DNA from: Spirirestis rafaelensis WJT71-NPBG6
Lineage (GTDB): Bacteria > Cyanobacteriota > Cyanobacteriia > Cyanobacteriales > Nostocaceae
Direction of reading: 5' to 3'
Assembly (NCBI GenBank): GCA_019359015.1
Contig: JAHHID010000005.1
Coordinates: 62,001 to 126,000 of the forward strand
Length of the DNA: 64,000 bases
Shown: positions 43,429 through 52,968 of the stretch, in pieces
Numbering within the stretch: the stretch's first letter is position 1
Layout: every line of letters begins with the position of its first letter
Program-made: the position numbers and the translations under genes
The notes under the pieces: generated by a model
Database searches by the model: none
What the model was told of the DNA's origin: nothing
The model's input: only the letters and a program-made list of their open reading frames with translations

Positions 43429-46129
43429 CGAAAGATTAACACCATTTGAAGATGCTTTACACCTAGCGACAATGTTACGCATCTCGCTTGGAGGACGTGA
43501 TATTGGTGCTTATCTTTTGACAAAGGGAACTCAAAAAAATAGATTTTGCTTTGTTTTTGGTTTTGAATGTCGAGGTATTCATACAACTTTAAGAACAGAC
43601 CAAATAGATGTAATTATTAATAATATTGAATCTGGTTTAAAAGATATTCCCGGTAATGAGAGAATAACTTTTCATTTGAGCTCTTTTAGTTCAGATAAAA
43701 AGCGACAAAAAGAACTAAGTTCAATCATCAAAAAAACGCCATCAAAAGATATAAAATACTTGTTAATGGCGGAAAGGGCAAGAACAAAAGAACTTACTGT
43801 TTCTGGTATTCGCAAACCTAAATTTCTCCGAATTTATGTAACTTACACCATTGAACCAAACTCCAACAATGCAGATGATTCGATAGAAAAGCTTTTAGCT
43901 AAAGCTGAATTGTGGTGGTTGAAATTCAAGGGAGAGATGCTAGAAGTTGAAAATCAGCGCATAGAAACCATTGTTAGCAATGCTTATAAACAAGGTTTTT
44001 GTCGCTGGGAACAAATATTATCTAATCAAATGGCGTTGGATGTTAAGCCTTTGACTAGTCAGGAACTTTGGGGAGAAATATGGAGAAGATTTAATGATAC
44101 CCCACCGATAGATATTCCGCAATTAATGACTTTAGATGAAAATGGACTGCACGAAGAAGCTTATTCAGAATTAGCTAGTACTAAATTACTTGTAGATAAT
44201 ATCCACAGTACAACTTTGCTGATGGAATCTAGTGTACCTTGTGCTAATCGGTCGTGGGTTCATGTTAAGAATAATTATATTGGTGCATTAACATTTTTAG
44301 AAAAACCTGGCGGTTGGCAGAATAAATCTTCTCAACTGCGCTATCTATGGGAATTGTTAGCCAGAGAAACGGTTGTTGATACAGAGATTTTTTGTGAGTT
44401 AACTGCGGCAAATCCAGCATTGGTAAAAAATACTTTGCAACGAGTGCTGAAGCAGTCGAATATGACAGCAACGATGGCTCAAGAAAAAAGCCGAACTATT
44501 GATGTCAACGCTCAATTAAAGTTAAGAAAATCCGTAGCAGCACAAGAACAATTATATGAAGGTGCAGTACCTATTTACACGAGTATAGCCATTTTTGTAC
44601 ATCGTCCAACTGTGGAGAAATTAGACGAAGCAACAAGATATATTGAAAACTGTTTTCAACGTCCAGCAAGGGTAATTAGAGAAACAGAATATGCTTGGAA
44701 AATTTGGCTGCAAACTTTACCGATAGTTTGGGAAGGTTTGTTAGCAAAACCCTTCAACCGTCGTCAGTTGTATTTAACAAGTGAAGTTCCGGGATTAATG
44801 CCTTTAGTATTAACTAAAGTTGGCGATCGCGAAGGTTTTGAATTGATTGCGGAAGAGGGAGGAACACCGGTATATTTAGATTTATTTAACGAGCATAAAA
44901 ATTTAGCGCTGTTTGCGACAACTCGCGCTGGTAAATCAGTATTGGTGTCAGGAATTTTAACTCAAGCTTTGGCGCATAATATTCCGGTAGTAGCATTAGA
45001 TTTCCCCAAACCAGATGGTACATCTACCTTCACCGACTATACAGAGTTTATGGAGAAGAGTGGAGCATACTTTGATATCTCAAAACAATCGAATAACTTG
45101 TTTGAGCAGCCAGACTTGCGATCGCTAGATCCAGAACAACAGCGCGATCGCCTGCTCGATTATACTGGCTTTTTAGAATCAGCCTTAATGACAATGGTTT
45201 TAGGGTCATCTACAGATAATCCACTGTTGTCGCAAACCGTGCGATCGCTTCTTAATTTGGCTTTAACAGCTTTCTTTGCTGATGAAGGTATAAAAGAGCG
45301 ATATCGAATAGCAATTGCAGGAGGATTTGGCAGTCCAGCTTGGCAGAAAACCCCCACATTAAGAGATTTTCTCTATTTTTGCACAACAGAACATCTACAA
45401 ATCAACTCTGTAAGTGGCAGAGTTGAAGATGCCTTGAGTCAAATTCAATTGCGCTTGCGGTTTTGGCTTTCTAGTCGTGTAGGACAATCCATTTCTGCAC
45501 CATCTAGCTTTCCCACCGATGCACAACTTTTGGTATTTGCTCTGAGAAACCTCTCAGATAATGAAGATGCAGCAGTGTTATCTTTAAGTGCTTATTCAGC
45601 AGCATTACGACGCGCACTCAGCAGTCCAGCTTCGATATTCTTCATTGATGAAGCACCAATTCTATTTGAATTTGACCAAATTGCTGACTTAGTTGGCAGA
45701 ATTTGTGCCAACGGTGCCAAAGCTGGAATTAGAGTTATTTTATCAGCACAAGACCCCGATACCATCGCCAAATCTAAAGCCGCATCTAAAATTTTACAAA
45801 ACTTAAGCACACGATTAATAGGACGCATTCAACCCGTTGCGGTAGATAGTTTCATGCAAATATTAAAATATCCCCGTGAAATTATTTCTCGTAATGCTTC
45901 AGAAAGCTTCTTTCCTCGCAAAGAAGGCATTTATAGCCAATGGCTGTTAGATAATAACGGTATTTATACCTTTTGCCGCTATTATCCAGGTTACGAACAA
46001 TTAGCAGTAGTTGCTAACAACCCCAACGAACAAGCTGCACGGACTAAAATAATGCGAGATCACAGCGATAAGTATGAAGCAATTTCTACATTTGCACGTC
46101 AGTTAGTAGCTTCGCTACGTGGTAGTTAA
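43385..46129 (+). CDS. VirB4/TraC-family conjugation-type ATPase
   Basis: This large cytoplasmic ATPase has 914 residues from ATG 43385 (MKQKIGKQSVGVASSERLTP); the frame is open 21 codons further. Walker A is ATTRAGKSVLVSG near residue 515 and Walker B is IFFIDEAPILFEF near residue 750, with SAQDPDTIAKSKAAS downstream as the expected sensor region; this is the HerA/FtsK-type core seen in VirB4. The N-terminal half (about 480 residues) is the VirB4/TraC N-domain. VirB4 powers assembly of the channel and pilus. It is the most secure member of this secretion-like operon. Confidence 0.82.
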   Translation: MKQKIGKQSVGVASSERLTPFEDALHLATMLRISLGGRDIGAYLLTKGTQKNRFCFVFGFECRGIHTTLRTDQIDVIINNIESGLKDIPGNERITFHLSSFSSDKKRQKELSSIIKKTPSKDIKYLLMAERARTKELTVSGIRKPKFLRIYVTYTIEPNSNNADDSIEKLLAKAELWWLKFKGEMLEVENQRIETIVSNAYKQGFCRWEQILSNQMALDVKPLTSQELWGEIWRRFNDTPPIDIPQLMTLDENGLHEEAYSELASTKLLVDNIHSTTLLMESSVPCANRSWVHVKNNYIGALTFLEKPGGWQNKSSQLRYLWELLARETVVDTEIFCELTAANPALVKNTLQRVLKQSNMTATMAQEKSRTIDVNAQLKLRKSVAAQEQLYEGAVPIYTSIAIFVHRPTVEKLDEATRYIENCFQRPARVIRETEYAWKIWLQTLPIVWEGLLAKPFNRRQLYLTSEVPGLMPLVLTKVGDREGFELIAEEGGTPVYLDLFNEHKNLALFATTRAGKSVLVSGILTQALAHNIPVVALDFPKPDGTSTFTDYTEFMEKSGAYFDISKQSNNLFEQPDLRSLDPEQQRDRLLDYTGFLESALMTMVLGSSTDNPLLSQTVRSLLNLALTAFFADEGIKERYRIAIAGGFGSPAWQKTPTLRDFLYFCTTEHLQINSVSGRVEDALSQIQLRLRFWLSSRVGQSISAPSSFPTDAQLLVFALRNLSDNEDAAVLSLSAYSAALRRALSSPASIFFIDEAPILFEFDQIADLVGRICANGAKAGIRVILSAQDPDTIAKSKAASKILQNLSTRLIGRIQPVAVDSFMQILKYPREIISRNASESFFPRKEGIYSQWLLDNNGIYTFCRYYPGYEQLAVVANNPNEQAARTKIMRDHSDKYEAISTFARQLVASLRGS

Positions 46130-46139
46130 CATGGCAATT

Positions 46140-46333
46140 TTAAAAAGACCTAACCCCCTAACCCCCTTCCCTTGTAGGGAAGGGGGAGGAAATTTCCCTC
46201 CCCTACAAGGGGAGGGACGACTTTGACTGGCGTCAAAGTCAGGGAGAGGTTTTGCCTTTAATATGGTTGAACTACTTAAGAGAATAAAGTACAAAATTAC
46301 ATAAGTTGTAGAGATTTTTCCCGATTCAGACCT
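46140..46333. repeat. Palindromic repeat within the secretion operon
   Basis: CCCTTCCCTTGTAGGGAAGGG and a neighbouring CCCTCCCC-TACAAGGGGAGGG form nested hairpins of a dispersed family between the VirB4-like and VirB5-like genes. Confidence 0.7.
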
Positions 46334-47131
46334 ATGAAAAAAATCGCCCTTTTGACACTTTCTTTATCATTCCTCATCATCCTACCAGCAACAGCGCAAC
46401 TAGGCAAAGTTTGGACTGATTTTCAATCATATTCTACAGATTTACAAAATTATTTAACAAATAATGTCAACGACAGTTTAAAACCTGTAGAATTTCAATC
46501 TCAAAATGCCATTACTGGTGCAACAGGAGAATTGAGTATACCTAATCCTGTTGAGGCTGGAGAAAGAGTTAGTACAGATATATTTCTCAACTCTATATCA
46601 GATAAGTTTGAAAATAACCCTGTAGTACGTTCAAGTTTAGTTAGTAATGAAATAAATCGTTTAATTACTCGTAGTTCAGCCGCAGGTGTCTTGGGTGTGA
46701 ATGGTCAAATTAGATCAAAAACAAAGCTACAAGAGACTGAAAATAGACTGGAAAATATTCGCGTATTTGCCGATGATGTTGACGATGATCCAGAAAATAT
46801 TCTCGATAAGATTAATGGACAAATTACTCAAATTCTTGGTACACGAAATTTAACTCAGGCAGCTTTAACCCAAGCAGCACAATTGTTAGGTGGACGCGAA
46901 CAATACCAACAAACTCAAATACAACGTGAACAAGTAAAAATTGTAGCCGAAACACTTGGTCAAACAATACAGACGAATCAATCTTTGCAATACACTAATT
47001 TAAATCTCGCAAGTCTTTCTCAGCAAATGGAAGATACAAATCGTGCTAGAAGAGTAGATGCATCCGCAGAAGCAGCGCGACTTTTGCGAACCACTTCTCA
47101 AACAGATTTGTTTGGCAGAGAAAATAAATAA
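46334..47131 (+). CDS. Secreted VirB5/TrbJ-like protein
   Basis: This 265-residue protein has a clean signal peptide (MKKIALLTLSLSFLIILPAT, cut after ATA). The mature part is mostly helical and Gln/Asn-rich, with a long amphipathic region (QREQVKIVAETLGQTIQTNQ, NLASLSQQMEDTNRARRVD) like the coiled core of VirB5/TrbJ pilus-tip proteins. Position before a VirB6-like gene supports this. There is no diagnostic motif. Confidence 0.55.
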   Translation: MKKIALLTLSLSFLIILPATAQLGKVWTDFQSYSTDLQNYLTNNVNDSLKPVEFQSQNAITGATGELSIPNPVEAGERVSTDIFLNSISDKFENNPVVRSSLVSNEINRLITRSSAAGVLGVNGQIRSKTKLQETENRLENIRVFADDVDDDPENILDKINGQITQILGTRNLTQAALTQAAQLLGGREQYQQTQIQREQVKIVAETLGQTIQTNQSLQYTNLNLASLSQQMEDTNRARRVDASAEAARLLRTTSQTDLFGRENK

Positions 47132-47136
47132 AATTC

Positions 47137-47415
47137 ATGATTAAGAATGTATTCTTACGTAGTGAGCCAGCGCGGTCTTCTCCCAACGGGGGCTGCTTCA
47201 CCGCATTGGCTCCCCATGAGTGGCTGGCAAATCCGTTCGCGCAGCGTCTCGTAGAGAGGAGAAGGGTGAGCGATTTACCACTCATATCAAGGCTCTTAAG
47301 CGCTGTTAGCGGAGCTTTCCCGTAGGGTAGCCATTACGACAAAAAAACCTCTATTTACACTTCTCAGAAATAATTTAATTGAGCCTTAACTTCCTTTTAA
47401 AGGAAATATATAAGA
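47137..47415. repeat. Dispersed repeats inside the secretion operon
   Basis: A GC-rich repeat (GTTCGCGCAGCGTCTCG type and GGAGCTTTCCCGTAGGG) lies in this 280-bp gap. AAAGGAAATATATAAGA before 47416 supplies a ribosome-binding site. Confidence 0.6.
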
Positions 47416-48465
47416 ATGAAAGATATTTTCCCTATTTTTTTAATTCAAATTGGCATCAATGATGTTGTCGGTAATGGAGCCACAACTGCTAGAAGTATTG
47501 CCGAAGGTTGGGATAAGCAATGGGTAGATTTATTACAAAATGATACTATTAATAATTTATATGGAGCGCTGACGACTCTGGGTGTCTTTTTTGCCGTCGG
47601 AACCCTACTGTTCTTTATGCTACAGTGGCTAAGAGATGCTATCAACAGCGACTTTTCGCGTCCAATATCGGCTTTAATTTGGCCTTTTGTAGTAGTGATA
47701 CTATTAACCAATTCCGGAAATGGCACTGTATTGTCGAATTTAACACTAGGGGTAAGGAATTTTCTGAATACGGTAAATCAGCAAGTAGTGACAACAGCAG
47801 ATGCCAATCGAACTTATCAACAAGCATTGAATATGACTGTTGGTGAAGAAATAGCCGGTTCTTTATTGCGTCCTTGTCAGTCACTAACTGGTGAACAACA
47901 AAATCAATGCTTTGTCAAAGCTAAGGAAAAAGCTGACACCCTCTGGCTGGAATATAGAAATTTATACGGAGATCAACCTTGGATAGATAGACTAGAAAAT
48001 AAAGTAAATAATATTACATATAATACAGCTAGCATCTCCGAAAATTCATTTAATTCTTTCTTAGGTTCTACAGTCCAAATTAGTATCAAAAACTTTTTAA
48101 TTTCATTGCAATATGCTTTTCAAAATTTGATAGAAGCTACAATGTTGCTGATAGCAGCTTTGGGACCATTAGCTGTGGGTGGCTCTTTACTACCTGTAGC
48201 TGGTAAACCAATTTTTGCATGGCTCACCGGGTTTTTATCGATAGGGATTTCTAAGATTTCATTTAATATTATTGCCGTATTAACTGCCGCAGTTATTGTT
48301 AATGGACCAGGACAGGATGTTAATGCCGATCCAGACTTAATGTGGTTTATAATTTTTCTGGGAATTTTAGCACCGATTGTATCTTTATTTGTAGCTGCTG
48401 CTGGAGGATTTGCAGTCTTTAGTGCTATCAGCAATACGGCTTCGTGGGTGAGGGAGAGGGTATAA
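47416..48465 (+). CDS. VirB6/TrbL-like polytopic membrane protein
   Basis: This 349-residue protein has about six to seven membrane spans: one near residue 50 (ALTTLGVFFAVGTLLFFML), one near 85, then a long periplasmic loop of about 110 residues with paired Cys (RPCQSLTGEQQNQCF), and a C-terminal group from residue 225 (MLLIAALGPLAVGGSLLPVA, then SKISFNIIAVLTAAVIV and others). This topology is that of VirB6/TrbL, the inner-membrane channel of type IV secretion systems. Confidence 0.65.
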   Translation: MKDIFPIFLIQIGINDVVGNGATTARSIAEGWDKQWVDLLQNDTINNLYGALTTLGVFFAVGTLLFFMLQWLRDAINSDFSRPISALIWPFVVVILLTNSGNGTVLSNLTLGVRNFLNTVNQQVVTTADANRTYQQALNMTVGEEIAGSLLRPCQSLTGEQQNQCFVKAKEKADTLWLEYRNLYGDQPWIDRLENKVNNITYNTASISENSFNSFLGSTVQISIKNFLISLQYAFQNLIEATMLLIAALGPLAVGGSLLPVAGKPIFAWLTGFLSIGISKISFNIIAVLTAAVIVNGPGQDVNADPDLMWFIIFLGILAPIVSLFVAAAGGFAVFSAISNTASWVRERV

Positions 48466-48489
48466 ATCTCAAGTAAGGGGGATGAATAA

Positions 48490-49311
48490 ATGGTACGTTT
48501 ACTGGAGAAAAGACAACGAACAGGAAGTATTTTAACAATTTTTGCGATCGCTACCTTCAGTTTGCATCTCTCAGCTCTATTTGTATTAATATTTCAAGGG
48601 ATAAATATTCGCCAACTCAGCTTAAGAAAACCTCCTAACTTCGTTCAACTGATAGATGGTAAACCAACAGATGTTACTGATGATTTGGAAAGAGAACCAG
48701 AAGCAATTCGCCAATTCGTCAGTAAAACCATGACATCAATGTTTAACTGGTCAGGAAAACTTCCACCACAATCTATCGAAGAAGTCACACAACCTCAAGC
48801 AGATGCAGGAATATCAATTCAAAGTTCACGCGGTGGTAACCAAAAAGTTAGTACTACAAGTTGGATAGCCAGTTTTGCCTTATCTGAAGATTTTCGCAAA
48901 GGTTTCTTAAGCCAAATTGCGGAAATGACACCACCAGAAATTTTTGCTAATAATCCCCGTCAAGTTATTTCAGGACAGTTAGTTATTAAGCGAGTTTATC
49001 CACCTGAAAAAATTGGTTTGGGTAAATGGCGAGTTGGGATGATAGCCGAGCTGATTCAAAAAAAACAAGCTGACAATAGAACAATAGTAACTCGTTTTAA
49101 TAAAGATTTACTTGTCCGTGCGGTAGATTCTTTTCCTTCTCCACAAGTTGATAATACCACTGTTTTGCAAAAAGCAATTTATAGCGTCCGCGCCGATAAA
49201 CTAGAAATTTACGAAATTCGTAACTTATGTTTAATCGATGAATACAATAACCAAAATGGAGATATAAATGTATGCGGTAATAGACAAAGAACTGATAGTT
49301 TTATCAAATAA
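48490..49311 (+). CDS. VirB8-like bitopic protein, paralog 1
   Basis: This 273-residue protein has one N-terminal membrane span (ILTIFAIATFSLHLSALFVL), then a periplasmic domain starting with KPPNFVQLIDGKPTDV and LEREPEAIRQFVSKTMTSM. The next gene is a shorter paralog sharing this whole N-terminal block. Size, topology and order suggest VirB8/TraE inner-membrane scaffold proteins. Two C-terminal Cys (NLCLIDEY and INVCGN) might form a disulfide. Confidence 0.55.
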   Translation: MVRLLEKRQRTGSILTIFAIATFSLHLSALFVLIFQGINIRQLSLRKPPNFVQLIDGKPTDVTDDLEREPEAIRQFVSKTMTSMFNWSGKLPPQSIEEVTQPQADAGISIQSSRGGNQKVSTTSWIASFALSEDFRKGFLSQIAEMTPPEIFANNPRQVISGQLVIKRVYPPEKIGLGKWRVGMIAELIQKKQADNRTIVTRFNKDLLVRAVDSFPSPQVDNTTVLQKAIYSVRADKLEIYEIRNLCLIDEYNNQNGDINVCGNRQRTDSFIK

Positions 49312-49337
49312 GTTTTAATTTTTATAGGTAAATATTA

Positions 49338-50000
49338 ATGCAGATACTTAAATCTGAAAATAAGAAAAACAGTATTCTACCATTATTTGCCGTTGCAACA
49401 TTTGGTTTTCATCTGCTCACTTTAGTAGTACTGTTCTTCCACTGGTCTATGTTGCAGCAGTTACAGCGACGATTAACACCTCAAAGCTTAGTGCAACTTG
49501 CTGATGGACGTGCGATAACAGTAGACCCCAAACAGAATTTAGAGCGAGATCCTGAGACAATTCGGCGCTTCGTGGGTGAAACTATGACCTTAATGCTTAC
49601 TTGGTCACAGCAACAGCAACCAAAAAGAGTCTGGGAAGTTAGTTCAGAACTGATAGCGAATGAATTGCAGCCCAAATTACAGTCAGAAATTAGTCCGACT
49701 GAAAACTTAAGTAGAGGAACTGAAAATGTATTGGTTATAGAAAGAATTTCTCAACCCACAAAAATAGAAAATGGTAAATGGAAAGTAGAAATGCTTGCTA
49801 ATCAAATAATTTTTACAAATTCTGATAGGTTAGGAAAATCAATTTCTTTTAATAAACAAATTTTAGTGAGAGCAATTGATGAACAAGCTGCTTCACTACC
49901 AAACTCACCGTTACCTTTAAACTTGGCGGCTTATCGACTTGGCGAAGCTAGATTAAAAATTTATAATATCTGTGAAATACAAGATAAAAAATGCACATAA
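49338..50000 (+). CDS. VirB8-like bitopic protein, paralog 2
   Basis: This 220-residue paralog of the preceding gene shares the span LPLFAVATFGFHLLTLVVLF, the motif SLVQLADGRAITVD, LERDPETIRRFVGETMTLML, the VIERIS block and a conserved C-terminal LKIYNICEI with a paired Cys (KKCT). It lies 26 bp after paralog 1. It lacks the roughly 45-residue insert seen there after the shared N-terminal block. Two differing copies suggest a heteromeric ring or specialised roles. Confidence 0.55.
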   Translation: MQILKSENKKNSILPLFAVATFGFHLLTLVVLFFHWSMLQQLQRRLTPQSLVQLADGRAITVDPKQNLERDPETIRRFVGETMTLMLTWSQQQQPKRVWEVSSELIANELQPKLQSEISPTENLSRGTENVLVIERISQPTKIENGKWKVEMLANQIIFTNSDRLGKSISFNKQILVRAIDEQAASLPNSPLPLNLAAYRLGEARLKIYNICEIQDKKCT

Positions 50001-50224
50001 GATTCCCAGCTAAACTATACTAAGTAATCGCACGTTGAATTTATATCTAGTCATATTAATTCGTCGTGATGTTGTGCTTCATTCACCTTCCTCTGGAAGC
50101 CTGGAGCTAGACAAACAGAGCTTACCTGCGTGGGCTAATTAGGGTCATTTTTATAGATAAGTGGTGTCACCGCTGAAGATGCTTGCCACAATTGGATTTT
50201 TGAATACTCAATTTAAAATTACTT

Positions 50225-51937
50225 ATGACTCAATATTCAATTCCTTCAGAAAATCTGCCACAAAATCTAATTAGTCCACCCGAGTTAGACACTTTAGATT
50301 GGGAATCACGGATGGCAAGATTGGTTGGCTTGCAAGAAGAATCTTCATCTGCTAATACCGACGAAGCAGTAGAAGAATCAACTTCTTTGTTGCAACCTTC
50401 GTCTGAACCACAAGAAGTTCAGACTAAGGAATCCCTCTCATCTAACCCGTTTGCTAAGTTAGGCTTGGTGGGTGCTAGTACTTTGGGTATAGTTTTGGTG
50501 GCTGGGGTGTTTTTGTCGCAGCTAACGAACACTGGCAAGAAACAGCCAAAAAATAATTCTGCTTCTATACCATCGCAACCAATCAGCGATTCCCGCCCGC
50601 AACAGCTACAATCAGAACTAGAGACTTTAAAAACTAAATTAGCCCTAACTGAACAAGCAGAAGCGGTGAAAGCAGCACAACAAAAGCTGAGACTTGAAAA
50701 ACCAGCGCCTTCTCCTCAGCTTGCATCTCGACCGACTTCACAACCACAACGGTCAGCTTCTGTCAATACACCGAGGATACCAGTGGAAAGGATACCAACA
50801 CCCGTGCGAACAGTTTATTTGCCTGGTCCCACTGTTGAGCGTATCGTTAAAGTACCCACTGTTCCCCAAAAGGCTATTCCACAAAAGCCTATTCCACAAA
50901 AGGCGATCGCACTAAAGCCTGCTAATTCTCAAATTTTACCATCACGTTTGCCGATAGTTGCACCAAACACTCAGCCAATAGTTACAGCAACTCCCAAACC
51001 TACACCAGATCCGCTTCAGGAATGGGCAAAGTTAGCAAAAATAGGTAGCTATGGTATGGTTACTATGACTGGGAATAGTGTTCAAGCAGCTACTCCTACT
51101 CCTCCACCTACACCTGTAAATAATACTCAGTTACAGGCAAGAAATACCGAACCAGACGACGAACCGCCAGAAGAGGAAGAGTCAACCCCTCCTGCGGTCA
51201 GCCAAACAAAACAGCAGACCCCGAAATCCGTGCCTGTAGGAACTAAGGCGAAAGGTGTATTTGCGACCGCTGTATTCGGGGAAACTACCAGAGCAACTAC
51301 TAATAGCAATAGAAAAGACGAAAGCGGCAAAGACGTATTTGTAGTGCGTTTGAAAGAGCCATTAAAATCTGTGGATGGTGCGATCGCTTTACCTGCTAAA
51401 ACTGAGTTATTAGCTCAAGTTCGTTCTATTTCTGAGCAAGGCTTCCTACAGTTGGATGTAGTCAAAGTTCTTGTCCAAAATAATAACACCTTTACAGAAA
51501 AAAGCTTACCGCCAAATGCAATAACGATTCGCGCTTCTCAAGGTAAACCTCTCATCGCAAGCCAATATTCCAATCAAGGGGGGTCTGGGGTAGGGCTAGC
51601 GGATGTAGGAGCATTCGCCTTGAATGGTATTGGTAAAGCAGCACAGGTATATAATACTCCTGAGACCAGAATCCAGTGCGTCAATAATAATCTTGCTACT
51701 GCTAACAATACTGATAACGGAACTAATATTGTTACTAATAATTGTTTTCAGACCTCCGACTCCAGACGCAACATCTTAGCCGGCGTTTTGGAAGGGGGTG
51801 CGACTACTTTAGGTAACCAAATTAACCAACGCAATCAACAAAATATCTCTAAAAAACTGGCGCAACGCAGTAACGTTTGGTTTTTGCCCGCAGGCAAAGA
51901 AATTGAAGTATATGTAAATCAAACAACGCAATTTTAA
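50225..51937 (+). CDS. VirB10/TrbI-like channel protein
   Basis: This 570-residue protein follows VirB10 architecture: a cytoplasmic N-terminus, one span (LGLVGASTLGIVLVAGVFLS) near residue 85, a short coiled stretch, a long Pro-rich periplasmic linker (with repeated PQKAIPQKPIPQKAI), and a C-terminal beta-barrel domain from about residue 335 (PVGTKAKGVFATAVFG, FVVRLKEPLKSVDGAIALPA, LLAQVRSISEQGFLQLDVV) ending WFLPAGKEIEVYVNQTTQF. VirB10 spans both membranes and gates the channel. After VirB4, this is the clearest match in the operon. Confidence 0.75.
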   Translation: MTQYSIPSENLPQNLISPPELDTLDWESRMARLVGLQEESSSANTDEAVEESTSLLQPSSEPQEVQTKESLSSNPFAKLGLVGASTLGIVLVAGVFLSQLTNTGKKQPKNNSASIPSQPISDSRPQQLQSELETLKTKLALTEQAEAVKAAQQKLRLEKPAPSPQLASRPTSQPQRSASVNTPRIPVERIPTPVRTVYLPGPTVERIVKVPTVPQKAIPQKPIPQKAIALKPANSQILPSRLPIVAPNTQPIVTATPKPTPDPLQEWAKLAKIGSYGMVTMTGNSVQAATPTPPPTPVNNTQLQARNTEPDDEPPEEEESTPPAVSQTKQQTPKSVPVGTKAKGVFATAVFGETTRATTNSNRKDESGKDVFVVRLKEPLKSVDGAIALPAKTELLAQVRSISEQGFLQLDVVKVLVQNNNTFTEKSLPPNAITIRASQGKPLIASQYSNQGGSGVGLADVGAFALNGIGKAAQVYNTPETRIQCVNNNLATANNTDNGTNIVTNNCFQTSDSRRNILAGVLEGGATTLGNQINQRNQQNISKKLAQRSNVWFLPAGKEIEVYVNQTTQF

Positions 51938-52097
51938 GAGTTACAATTTGCAGAGAATGCACCGATGCCCCCAACACCTACCGAAGGGTGTCGCACTAAG
52001 TCCACCTAATCGCGGACTACGGGAAATTAAGGGTTTTATACGTGTAGTTCTACCCTTATAGGGTAGGTGGTTCTATCTATTTATCTCAAATGCAGCC

Positions 52098-52673
52098 ATG
52101 AAAAACGAGACAAAATTTTCCGGAAAAACCCCAGATAAATCTTATTTATTACATCTGGCTTCCTTAATTTTCTCGGCTGCAATTTTATTAGTTGCAGGTC
52201 GGGTTTTAGCTAATAATGCCGTTCTTCGTTCGATGTTTTCCTGCCAAGCACAGGGTTTGGGGGGAGCAACACCTATTATCGATATCTGGTATCAGCAAGG
52301 TACAAACTTAAGTTTTATTCAAGCGGGAGAAACAATAAAGAAAGTTTGGTTAAACGATCCTTCACAGGTAACTATAGATTTTGACGGTCCGATGTGTATG
52401 CAGTTTGGTCAAGACCGTAATGTTACTCAAGGAGATTGTAAAAACTCAGCCGCGAATGTAATTCAACTTAGACGAATTCAAAAACTGAAAATTGCCGGAT
52501 TGCCTAATACTAGTAATACGCTTTTAACAGTAATTACTGAAAAACAAGGCAAAACAAAGTTGTATGCATTTCGAGTAATATATGGCGAAGGTAGCCCTGA
52601 ATATAGCACTTTAGCAATTTTCCCTGACCCTCCTTCCAATAATCAAGCGGCTTGTGTCAGAACTGCAAAATAA
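52098..52673 (+). CDS. Small exported protein with VirB9/TraK-like features
   Basis: This 191-residue protein has an N-terminal membrane span or signal (LASLIFSAAILLVAGRVLA). The body contains KKVWLNDPSQVTIDFD, VIQLRRIQKLKIAGLPN and TLLTVITEKQGKTKLYAFRV, reminiscent of the beta-rich N-domain of VirB9/TraK, the outer part of the secretion core complex. It is shorter than VirB9 and the identity is tentative. Three Cys lie in the mature part and one in the last residues. Confidence 0.45.
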   Translation: MKNETKFSGKTPDKSYLLHLASLIFSAAILLVAGRVLANNAVLRSMFSCQAQGLGGATPIIDIWYQQGTNLSFIQAGETIKKVWLNDPSQVTIDFDGPMCMQFGQDRNVTQGDCKNSAANVIQLRRIQKLKIAGLPNTSNTLLTVITEKQGKTKLYAFRVIYGEGSPEYSTLAIFPDPPSNNQAACVRTAK

Positions 52674-52804
52674 TTTTAAAAGAATGACCGCAGGCTTATT
52701 TCATCAAGATTAATCATTCGTAAAGTTGCCCGCAGAGATATTTGGGAAACGTCTCTACAGTGCAAAATTATAATCACAACTCTTGAAAGGAATATTATAT
52801 TAAA

Positions 52805-52912
52805 ATGAATAACGATTTAGTAATTTTTCTTATTAGTATTGGTGTACTTGTTTTGTATCTCGTCTTCTCGGCGCTGACTGAGATGGGCACCAAACTACCT
52901 TGGAAAAAATAA
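52805..52912 (+). CDS. 35-residue single-span membrane peptide
   Basis: This short ORF encodes MNNDLVIFLISIGVLVLYLV, then FSALTEMGTKLPWKK. It is one hydrophobic helix with a positively charged tail, directly downstream of the secretion genes. AAAGGAAT lies 11 bases upstream of the ATG. It is plausible as a last small operon gene; no family recognised. Confidence 0.45.
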   Translation: MNNDLVIFLISIGVLVLYLVFSALTEMGTKLPWKK

Positions 52913-52968
52913 CGCTCCTCAGTTTTGAGATTTAGGCGATCGCTTTTTACCAGCCTATGAAAAAACCC

